A stretch of 64,000 bases of DNA from DSUN01 sp035527715 (GTDB lineage Bacteria; Planctomycetota; PUPC01; DSUN01). The notes under the pieces are model-generated. The model was not told the DNA's origin. It was given only the letters and a program-made list of their open reading frames with translations, and made no database searches. How positions within the stretch are numbered: the stretch's first letter is position 1; the number at the start of each line of letters is the position of its first letter. Shown piece after piece: positions 33,543 through 42,000 of the stretch. Both the position numbers and the translations under genes were made by a program. The stretch lies in NCBI GenBank assembly GCA_035527715.1, contig DATKZY010000082.1:1-64000 (forward strand), in the 5' to 3' direction.

Positions 33543-33923
33543 ATGGAAGACCAGAAGGAGATCCTCCACAAGGACCTTTCGTACGCGGTCGTGGGCGCGG
33601 CCATGGCCGTGTACAATGAGTTGGGACACGGGTTCCTGGAGGCCGTGTACCGGCGCTCGCTCCTGATCGAATTGCGGGAGCGCAGCATTGCGGCCGAAGA
33701 GGAGAAGGCCGTTCCGGTCCACTATCACGGCCAAGTCGTCGGCGAGCATCGGCTCGACGTGCTTGTGGATGGCAAGATCATTCTGGAGCTGAAGGCGGCG
33801 AAGGCCATTGTGGACGAGCATGTGGCCCAGGCCCTGCACTACCTGGCCGCAACCCGGCTTCGGCTGGCGATCATCATCAACTTCGGCCCCAAGGGCCTCG
33901 AGACGAGGCGCCTCGTGCGGTAG
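33543..33923 (+). CDS. GxxExxY protein (PD-(D/E)XK-like)
   Basis: 126 residues from the ATG at 33543 after GGGGAGAGGG. The name-giving motif is GHGFLEAVYRRSL at about residues 27-39. A nuclease-like core follows: HRLDVLVDGKIILELKA (Asp ... Glu-x-Lys), as in the PDDEXK_3 family. FGPKGLETRRL is the family's C-terminal block. The biological role is unknown; such genes are often scattered singly among unrelated genes. Here it interrupts the araB-araD pair, and its spacers contain word-like repeats, which suggests a later insertion. Confidence 0.88.
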   Translation: MEDQKEILHKDLSYAVVGAAMAVYNELGHGFLEAVYRRSLLIELRERSIAAEEEKAVPVHYHGQVVGEHRLDVLVDGKIILELKAAKAIVDEHVAQALHYLAATRLRLAIIINFGPKGLETRRLVR

Positions 33924-34016
33924 GCTCCTGTTCATTCGTCTTTATTCTTTTCCAACCCTGGATGGGTCTCGATTCGTGCGGTTTCGTGGGAATTCGTGGC
34001 TATTCTGGAGCCTGCG

Positions 34017-34688
34017 ATGCTGGAAGAGCTGAAGAGACGCGTCTGCGAACTGAACAAGGTGCTCCCGGCTGAGGGGCTTGTGACGAGCACGAGCGGCAAT
34101 GTCTCGGGCCGCACGCCGGAGACGCCGCAGTACGTGGTGATCAAGCCATCGGGCCTTTCCTTCGACCAGATGACGCCTGACGCGATGGTCGTGACGGACC
34201 TCGAGGGGAAAGTGGTCGAGGGCAAGCTGAACCCCTCCGTGGACTTGCCGAACCACCTCTACCTCTACAACCACAGGCCCGAGCTGATGGGCGTGGTGCA
34301 CACCCACTCGGCGCACGCCACGGCGTTCGCGGTGCTGGGGCTGGCCATCCCGTGCTGCATGACGGGGATGGCGGACGAGTTCGGCGGGGAGATTCCGTGC
34401 GCGCCGTATGCGTCGAACGAGGCGGAGAACATCGGGGCTTCGATTCTGAAGGCGATGACGCGCGCGCCGGCCGTGATCTGCGGCAGCCACGGCGTCTTCA
34501 CGTTCGCGGCAAGCCCCGAGAAGGCGGTGAAGGCGGCCATCATGTGCGAGGACGCGGCTCGGACGATGTACTACGCCCTCACGATGCGCGCCGCGCTCGA
34601 CCTGCCCATGCCCAAGCCCCTGCCTCCTGAGGAAATCGCCAAGTGGTGGGGCCGCTACCACTCGTGGTACGGGCAGCCGGGCAAGTGA
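34017..34688 (+). CDS. araD: Class II aldolase, probable L-ribulose-5-phosphate 4-epimerase
   Basis: 223 residues from the ATG at 34017. The class II aldolase fold shows VTSTSGNVSGR, IKPSGLSFDQM, the zinc motif VVHTHSAHATAFA at about residues 92-104, and CGSHGVFTF. NPSVDLPNHLYLY has Asp where AraD has its catalytic Asp (fuculose-phosphate aldolases have Glu), and DEFGGEIPC matches AraD's IPC block. With araB nearby, the epimerase reading is the better one. An in-frame GTG 21 bp upstream is the alternative start. Confidence 0.85.
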   Translation: MLEELKRRVCELNKVLPAEGLVTSTSGNVSGRTPETPQYVVIKPSGLSFDQMTPDAMVVTDLEGKVVEGKLNPSVDLPNHLYLYNHRPELMGVVHTHSAHATAFAVLGLAIPCCMTGMADEFGGEIPCAPYASNEAENIGASILKAMTRAPAVICGSHGVFTFAASPEKAVKAAIMCEDAARTMYYALTMRAALDLPMPKPLPPEEIAKWWGRYHSWYGQPGK

Positions 34689-34695
34689 TGGCGGG

Positions 34696-37600
34696 TCATG
34701 GGCTGGCCTGGCGGGGTTCCCCCAGACAATCCGTGTAGGCGATCGCCTGGCGCGTGATGGCGGCGAGCGCGTGCGCCGCTTCGCAGCGGACGAAGGGGTC
34801 GGCGTCGGCCAGGAGGGGCTGGAGGCTGGGCACGGCCCGGGCGTCGCCCGCGGCGCCCAGCGCCGCGGCCACTGCCGACCGCGTGACGGCCGAGCGCCCG
34901 GGCAGCGCGGCGAGCAGCGCGTCCACCGCTCCCGCTTCGCCCAGCGCGCGCATGGCAGGCCCCTGCAACACGGGCGATTCGAGGAGTTCGACGACCTGCG
35001 ACACCCCAGCGGCCCCACGCAGGCGGGCGAACGGCACGACCGTGTGGCGCCGCAGGTCGTCGGGCAGCGGCGACCGCCACAACTCGGCCAGGAAGGCGGC
35101 GAGCCCCTCGGCGCGCAGGGCCACGAAGGCCGGGGCATACGGGGACCCGGAAGGGACCGAGCCGACCGCGCTCTCGATCAACGGGCTCCAGATGGGGCCG
35201 ACGCTGGCCGCGGCCTCGAGGGCGCTGGCCCAGAGTTGGCGCTCCTCGGGCTGGCGCAGGCGGCTGGGGTCGGCCAGGCCACGCCAGAGGATGGCGATGA
35301 GTGCGGGGCCAGCCTGCTGGAGACCCAGCTTGCCAGCGGTCTCGACAAGGCCGCGGCGCGTGGCCGGGCTGAGGCGGCCGCTCTCCAGGAGCGCGACGAG
35401 TTTCGGCGCCGCCGTGGTGTCCCGGAGCGCGAGCAGCGCGGCGGCCGCGCGATCGGCCGCGGCGGCGGGAGCATCGGGCTCGAGGAACTTCCGCAGCGCG
35501 GCGGGAGCGCTCTCGTGCTGGATGGAGGCCAGGTACTCGGCGGCCGCGAGCTGCACCTCGGGGTCGCCGTGCGACAGCCAGCGCGACATGGCCGCCTGGA
35601 CGGCCCGCGACCGCAGGGGGGCCAATGCCCTGAGCAGGGGACCGCTGGGCGCGGCGCGCACCGCTGCGATGACCCGCTGGGTCACCTCGGGGGCATCGGT
35701 GCGGGCGAGGAGGCGTGCCGCGGCCTCGCGCGCGTCGGAGGCGCCGGCGCCCAGGATGCGGAACAGGCGCTCGTCGGCGCCGCGGTAGCCCACCTCCTCG
35801 AGTGCCCGCAAGGCGGCGGCGACCACCTCGTCACTCGCATCGGCCGTGAGGTCCAGCAGCACGGTCGCGGCGGGAATGCCGCCCACCTGCTGGAGCGCGC
35901 CGATGGCGGCGAGACGGACGGCGGTGGCGGGGTCGCCGCGTGCCGCATCGGCGAGCGAGGGGATCGCGGCCTGCCCGGCATGCCCGAGCGCGGCGGCTGC
36001 CGCCGCGCGAACGATCGGGTCCTCATCGGCGCCCATGGCCTCCACAAGGGCCTTGCGGCTTGAGGGGAACGCTCGTGCGAGGCCCCGCGCCGCGGCCGCG
36101 CGCACCAGGGGGTTCGCTCCCGCCGCCAAGGCGCTTTCGAAGACGGGCAGCAGCTCCGGCAGACAGCCTGCCGCAGGTGCCAGGGCGCCCTGGGCCACGG
36201 GGCCGCCGCGCCGGACCGCGGCCTCGACGATGGCCCGCGCCGCGGGCGGGTGGGCGACACCGAGGGCGACGATGGCCATCGCCTCCTCATCTCCCTTCGC
36301 GGCGGCCAGAAGCCCGGGCAACTCGTCCGCCAGCTCGGGGTGGCCGGCGACCAGCCGCGCCGCGAGCCACTGCGCCAGCCGGGTGTCGAGGCCGTGTTGA
36401 GCCAGGGCGGCAAGGCGAGCGCGCGGGCCGGGGCTCACGCCCTGCTTCAAGTCGGGGATGTAGGCGGGGGTGCGAATGGCCATCAGCAGCAGGCCCGACC
36501 GCCCGCTCGGCGTGAGGGCATCCACCAACAGTGTGCTCGCGCTGTCGAGCAGCGAGTCGTGGAAGCCGACCTCGATCTCGCCGCCCTCGCTCGTGGCCTT
36601 GCCGGGGTGCCAGTGAACGGTCTTGCGCAGGACGGCGGCCGGCGGAGTGCCCTGGAACGTGGGCCGGATGAGCTCGAGGTGGACGACGGATTGGACGGCC
36701 TGGCCGGCGGGGTCGCGGGTGGTGATGCCGTAGCCGCGGCCCGACCACTCGCCCTGGCGCACCCACAGGAGACGTGGCTGGACGTCGAGGCCCCGGCCGC
36801 CGGGCTCGATGCCGAGGCGCGCGCGCCCCGCCCGCCCCTGGCCCCCCGCGATCTGGACGAGCGAGATCTCGACGGGACCCTCGTCCCGCTCTCCCGCCTG
36901 GAGCCGCAGGCCCCGCGCGCCGGTCCGGAGGGGAACCGTGCGCCAGGCGACCGAGGCCCCCGCGCGAAGGGTGAGGGCCAGCGGGGCGTCCCGGCCGGGC
37001 GCCGCCGCGACCGCCTGCATGCTCTCGCCCCGACGCAGCCAGGGCCTCTCGGCAATCAGTGCGGGCGCGCCCGCCACGCCCCCATACGCGTCCTGCTCGC
37101 CCTCGACGACCCACACGGCGAGTTCGGACGACACGCCCGCGGCCTCGACGCGGAAGACGTAGCGCCCCGGGCTGGTGGCCGTGGTCTTGAGGCGCTGGCT
37201 CACCAGCCATGCGATGGGGGCGCGGACGACCTCGCGCGTGTGCGGCACGCCGTCGCGGTCCTCGTGTGTCAGGGAGCACGCGGCCATCGTCTTGGCCTGC
37301 TCGGCGGGCGGGAGGGGGCTGGTGAGGGAAAGCTCGATGGGGTCGGACGGGCGGAAGAAACGCGCGCTCGCGGCGAAGCTCACCGGGTGCGCCTGGCGCA
37401 GCAGGACGAACTCGGCGGCGCGCTCGACCGCCCCGAGGTCGGGGGCGAGCACCTCGACCTGCACCCCGCACAACAGGTCCTCCTGCGGCAGCTCGGCGCG
37501 GGTGACCTGCCAGCGAAGGGCCAGGCAGCCTTGGGCGTCCGTCTCCGCCACCACGGGGAGCTGGATGGGCAGCACGACGATCCTCGCGGGGTCCAGCGCC

Positions 37601-38904
37601 TCCCCCTCGGTGGCCCAGCGCGGGGAGCCATCGAGCGCCACGGGATAGCCCCAGGTGAGGAGGCGGACGCGGGCGCCGGCGATGGGCGTGCCGTCGCCCC
37701 GCGTCGCCTCGGCTTTCAGCTCGAGGGTGTCGCCGGGCGCCACGATCGCGCGGTCGAGCGAGAGCTTCAGGCGGAAGGGCATCGGCGTGGGCGTGGCGAC
37801 GGAGAAGGCGTCGAAGCGCCACGGCCCGGCCCACGACGGAGCCGCGGCGGCGGGCCGCGAGGCGTCCTCGACGGTTGCGACCACGGTGTAGGGGCCGGTC
37901 GGCGCGTCCTTGCGCAGTTCGAACGCCGCGGCGAACGAGCCCACCTCGTCCGTGCGCGCCCGGGCCGTGCCGGCCACGACCCCCGACGGGTCGAGGAGCA
38001 GCAGCCGGAGCTGGGCATCGGTCCAGGGAGCCAGCCGCGGCCCCCTGCGTGCCTGGAGCGCGCCGCCCAGCTCCGCCGTCTGGCCGGGGCGGAGCACCTG
38101 GCTGCGGGCGCGCAGCGTCAGACGGCACGACGTCTCCGAGTGGTCGAGCGCCCGCCGCTCCGTGGCGATCGCGTACTCGCTGCCGCGGCAGGCCACCACG
38201 GTGGCAAGCACCGACGGCGCAAAGCGGTCCCGCACCAGCGACGTGTGCCACCGCCCGTCGGCATCGGTGGACCCCGATGCCCTCAGCACGCGCTCGCTCC
38301 CGAGGCGCTCGGTGCGGTAGACGACCTGGACGTATGCCCCGCGGACCGGCTTGCCCGTCTGGGCGTCGGCGCACAGGACCTCGCAATCATTGTCGTCCAG
38401 GCTCAGCGCCACGCGGGTGCGCGAGGCGAGGACGAGGGCAAGCTGCGTCTCGCCCCCCGCGCGCGAGCGGAGCACGTAGGCGCCGTGTTGCGCGAGGCGG
38501 AGGCGTTGCTGGGGATTCGAGGCGGCCTCGACCGGCACCGGGCGCGCCAGCCGCTCGCGGCGCGGCTGCCAGGTCTCCAGCCAGGCCATCAGGTCGGGCC
38601 GCTCCAGGTCCAGGAGGTCAATCTGCCAGAGCTCGAGCTCCGCGCCGGGCCGTGCCGGCCACGGCGGCGCGAACTCCCCGGGGACCGCGTCCACCTGCAC
38701 CGTGGGCCACACGGTCACCGAGCGCTGGACGGGTTGCACGACCACGGCCTCGGGCGGCCGGAGGGGGGGAGGCACGCAGCCCGCGAGGGCCAGGAGCAGG
38801 AGCAGGGCCGCAGGCGTCCCGCCTGTGAGCCGCAGGCCAGGGGCCCCTGCCCACGCAGGCCCGCGCCGGTGCTGGTTCCGGGTTTCGGGTCTCGGATTCA
38901 GCAT
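34696..38904 (-). CDS. Giant lipoprotein with macroglobulin-like domains and HEAT repeats
   Basis: 1402 residues. Lipoprotein signal with LLLLLALAGC (Cys43); the first 30 residues derive from word-like repeats, so the true start is uncertain. Residues about 160-800 form a string of beta domains with macroglobulin hallmarks: DAQTGKPVRGAYVQVVY ... STDADGRWHT, and LSLDRAIVAPGDTLELKAEA ... GTPIAGARVRL. There is no thioester motif (CxEQ). From about 820 to the end are helical HEAT-type repeats (VRAAAARGLARAF, VRAAAAAALGHAG, VQLAAAEYLASI, VRCEAAHALAAI). No enzyme motif is seen. It looks like a large envelope scaffold or substrate-binding protein. It has its own promoter, downstream of the giant vWA gene on the same strand. 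Confidence 0.72.
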   Translation of the reverse strand: MLNPRPETRNQHRRGPAWAGAPGLRLTGGTPAALLLLLALAGCVPPPLRPPEAVVVQPVQRSVTVWPTVQVDAVPGEFAPPWPARPGAELELWQIDLLDLERPDLMAWLETWQPRRERLARPVPVEAASNPQQRLRLAQHGAYVLRSRAGGETQLALVLASRTRVALSLDDNDCEVLCADAQTGKPVRGAYVQVVYRTERLGSERVLRASGSTDADGRWHTSLVRDRFAPSVLATVVACRGSEYAIATERRALDHSETSCRLTLRARSQVLRPGQTAELGGALQARRGPRLAPWTDAQLRLLLLDPSGVVAGTARARTDEVGSFAAAFELRKDAPTGPYTVVATVEDASRPAAAAPSWAGPWRFDAFSVATPTPMPFRLKLSLDRAIVAPGDTLELKAEATRGDGTPIAGARVRLLTWGYPVALDGSPRWATEGEALDPARIVVLPIQLPVVAETDAQGCLALRWQVTRAELPQEDLLCGVQVEVLAPDLGAVERAAEFVLLRQAHPVSFAASARFFRPSDPIELSLTSPLPPAEQAKTMAACSLTHEDRDGVPHTREVVRAPIAWLVSQRLKTTATSPGRYVFRVEAAGVSSELAVWVVEGEQDAYGGVAGAPALIAERPWLRRGESMQAVAAAPGRDAPLALTLRAGASVAWRTVPLRTGARGLRLQAGERDEGPVEISLVQIAGGQGRAGRARLGIEPGGRGLDVQPRLLWVRQGEWSGRGYGITTRDPAGQAVQSVVHLELIRPTFQGTPPAAVLRKTVHWHPGKATSEGGEIEVGFHDSLLDSASTLLVDALTPSGRSGLLLMAIRTPAYIPDLKQGVSPGPRARLAALAQHGLDTRLAQWLAARLVAGHPELADELPGLLAAAKGDEEAMAIVALGVAHPPAARAIVEAAVRRGGPVAQGALAPAAGCLPELLPVFESALAAGANPLVRAAAARGLARAFPSSRKALVEAMGADEDPIVRAAAAAALGHAGQAAIPSLADAARGDPATAVRLAAIGALQQVGGIPAATVLLDLTADASDEVVAAALRALEEVGYRGADERLFRILGAGASDAREAAARLLARTDAPEVTQRVIAAVRAAPSGPLLRALAPLRSRAVQAAMSRWLSHGDPEVQLAAAEYLASIQHESAPAALRKFLEPDAPAAAADRAAAALLALRDTTAAPKLVALLESGRLSPATRRGLVETAGKLGLQQAGPALIAILWRGLADPSRLRQPEERQLWASALEAAASVGPIWSPLIESAVGSVPSGSPYAPAFVALRAEGLAAFLAELWRSPLPDDLRRHTVVPFARLRGAAGVSQVVELLESPVLQGPAMRALGEAGAVDALLAALPGRSAVTRSAVAAALGAAGDARAVPSLQPLLADADPFVRCEAAHALAAITRQAIAYTDCLGEPRQASP

Positions 38905-38984
38905 TCAGGCGTCCGCCAGACGGGCGGCGCTCCGACTTCGGAATCTGGAATCTGGAACCTGGAGTTCACTCGCCGTGCCCCCGT

Positions 38985-39012
38985 ATTCTACCCCGGCCCC
39001 GGCCAGTGTCAA
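38985..39012 (-). promoter_or_regulatory. σ70-type promoter for the macroglobulin/HEAT lipoprotein
   Basis: Minus strand: TTGACA (39012-39007), 16 bp, TAGAAT (38990-38985), about 80 bp before the ATG. Confidence 0.65.
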
Positions 39013-39024
39013 GGGCGACGAGCG

Positions 39025-39074
39025 GTGGCACAGGCATCTCGCCTGTGCCCCACAGGCCAGAGGCCTGTGCCACC
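39025..39074. repeat. GTGGCACAGGC repeat, two units in opposite orientation
   Basis: The first unit reads GTGGCACAGGC..GCCTGTGCC (39025-39049); the second is the mirrored form ending GGCCTGTGCCAC (39051-39073). It lies just after the stop of the giant vWA gene. Same family as 21983-22040. Confidence 0.8.
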
Positions 39075-39075
39075 G

Positions 39076-42000
39076 TCAGGGCTTGGAGCGGAACTCGATC
39101 TGGTCAAGCACGATGGTGCCCGTGGGCTGGACGGGGTAGAGGAGGACAACGAAGCGGCGGACGGCCTGGAGGCCGGCGGGGCGCCGGCAGTACTCGCTCT
39201 CCCCTTCCGCGACGGGCTCGCCGGTCTTCCAGGTGGGGGCGCGGAGGTCGAAGTAGATCCGCTGCCGCCCCGGCTTGACGAAGGCCGGGCGACTCTCGAA
39301 GTACCGCCAGTCGGGCACCGTGATGAGGGCGATAGCGATGCGGGCGCCGCCCTCCAGGCGGCTCTCGACGTCAATGTAGCAACGTTCCTGGCCGCTGAGG
39401 TCGGACTCCTGGGGCAGGTCGCGGACGAGCACGGTCTTGGCATCGCCCTTGCGGAGTTGGAAGCTCACGGCGAGGCGCTTGCCCTCGGCCTTCGGGTCGG
39501 CGCGGCGCATGTGGCGCAGATTGGCAGGAGCCGCCCCCTGCCACTCGGTCTCGACGAGCCAGCGCTCCTCGGCGAAGTTGTCGAAGACCGTGGCGGGCGC
39601 CTGCTCGTAGGGGTCGCGCTGGGCCTGAGCAGCCTCGCGCTGCCGGCGGAGCGAGGCAGCAGCCTTGCCCGCCAGGCCCCGGTCGGCCACGCCGCGGCCG
39701 CCCGTGAGGGCGTAGATGACGATGTTGCTGGCCATGAGGAACGACGACTCCTGCATCTCGGCGGGCGACAGGCTGGAGAGGGAGACCTTGCCGGGATGAG
39801 TGTCGGGCTTGATCTCGAGGCCGCAGCCGTAGTCGTTGCGGGTGTAGATGACGGCGAGGCGCCCGCCGATTTCGATCCCCTCGATGTAGCTTTGGCGGAA
39901 CTTGTCGCCGGGCGGCGGGAAGTAGCCCTTGTAGCCCTCGCGGAGGTCGAAGCAGGAGCGGAAGACCGGGTGGTTGTCCTCCTTGGTGATCCTGCGGAGC
40001 TGGTGCCCCTCGTCGCCCTTGAGGACGCGGGCGATCTCGCGGCGGAACGCGCGGTCCCACGTCGGATCGTCCTCGTGCGTGCAGTCCTCGGCCCAGAGCG
40101 TGCCGCCGCCCAACACGTAGCGGCGCAGGCTCGCCACCTCGGCGTCGGTGAGATGAAAGTCCTTGTGGCCCGTCATGAACACCCACGGCGAGCCCATGAT
40201 CTTGCCGCTCGCAAGCGGCACGTCGAGGACATCGGTCTCGAGGTTGAAGCCGACCCGCTCGCGGAGCTGCCAGGCCAGGAAGGGCATGGCGGTACGGTGG
40301 GCGTCCCAATCGGCCTCGCCTCCGCCGTACTTGATGGTGGTGAGGGCCATGTTTCGCACGGTGCCCGAGGCGTCGCCAACGAGCGCGCCCGCCTCCTCGC
40401 CGCGCGCGGCGAGCGCCGGCAGGAGCAGCCGCCACGCGCTGCCGCTGCGAGCCAGGGCGAGGCTCGCCGACCGCGGAGAGAGCGTGGCACGCGAAGCATC
40501 GTGCGGGACGCGGGACGCGGGACCCGTGCCAGGAGTGGAGGCGGCCCGCGCGGCGCCGGTGTCGCTAGGGGTAAGAGGGACCATCCCAGCGCCGCCCCCC
40601 GCGACGCGAGGCCCAACCTCGACCGACTCCTCGGGGCGCGACTCGTCGAGAGGCGCTGCCGTGGGCCTCCCCGCGCCAGGGAGAGGCAGGGCCTCGTGCG
40701 CGACGCTGGACACGGGGCGCGCGAGCCGAGGGCCTTCGGACCGCGGCCCGTCGCGACGCGGGATGCCTGCCGCGGGACCGGCGGAAGGCAGCCCTGCCCT
40801 CTCGATGCTGGCCGCGGAGGACTCCCTGCGGGCCGCGACGGCTCCCGGGCCGGGGACCTCCGCGGCGCGCGGGCCGCTCGCAGCCGCCCTCGGCCCTGCC
40901 TCGACTGCTTCCTCGAGCTGTGGCTCGGGTGCCGACACCACGGCGCGCGAGCCGTCGTGACGCGCGACGGGCGACGCATCGCGCATGCCGAGGGCCGCCA
41001 CCGGCCGGTCCGCCGCGCCGCCGCGCGGAGCAAGCTGGCTGGCGCCGGCGGCGCCGCCGGCCATCGCGAAGCGGCCTCCCTCGTCGCCCCGCGGCCTGAG
41101 ACGCCACAGAGCAACGACCGGCTGCGGACCCAACTCGCCGCCTTCCCCGAGCGCCTCGTGCCGGGCGGCGATGAGCGGCCCCTCCACAAGCTCCAGGCTA
41201 TCGAGCCTGGGAGCGACCTTCATCCCCGGCTTGCCCGCCGCAGGCCCGCGCGCGGGCAGCCCCACGCCGCTGAGCGTCGGCCGCTCGGCAGGCGTCGGCG
41301 CCGGCTCCGTGCCTCGCAGCCCCGCTACTGCCGGCGCCGCTGCGACGGCGGCCGAGGGCTTCTCGGAGCCGCCGCCGGACACTACCGCCCGCACCACGGC
41401 CACGGCGACCGGCTCAGCTTCCTTGCGGCCGTCCCGCGGCGTTCCGGGAAGCTCGATCAGGGGGTCAGCGGTCGGCTGCTCGTCCGGGGTCGCGAATGCA
41501 ATGGGCGCGGGACGCCGCTCCGACACGGGCCCCTCGATGGCGCGCGGAAGGGCCGCGACCACAGCGGCCTCGGGGCTCGGGCGACCCGTGGCGGCCGGAG
41601 CCCTCGCCTCTCCGACGGGCACTCGCTCGCCGCCAACGGTTCCCCGCTCGATGGCTGCCTCGCCTCCGGGCCTCGACGCCGTCACCTCGCGCGGAGCCAC
41701 GGCGCCGGCCTGGCCGCTCGGCGTGGCCGCCCGCACGCCGGCGCCCTCGACGGGCGCGATCGCCTCGGCGGGCGTGTCGAGCGCGATGGGGGCCTGCTGC
41801 GGGTTGCCGATCGGCGATCGTGGATTGCGCATTGCGGACAACCCGGAATTGTCGCTCCTCCTGCTCTCGGCGGGCGGCTCGGAGTCGGAGATGCCGCGCG
41901 GCGCTTCCGCCACCGTGACTCGTTCGCCGGGAAGCGCGCCGCGCTCGGCGACGGGGCCTTGCGTGGTCCGCTGCGCCTGCACGTCGCCCGCGGCGGGCGC

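Noticed and set aside
34696..38904. Calling the lipoprotein a complete alpha-2-macroglobulin
   Set aside because: There is no thioester CxEQ motif and no recognisable C-terminal receptor domain; the last 40% is HEAT repeats.
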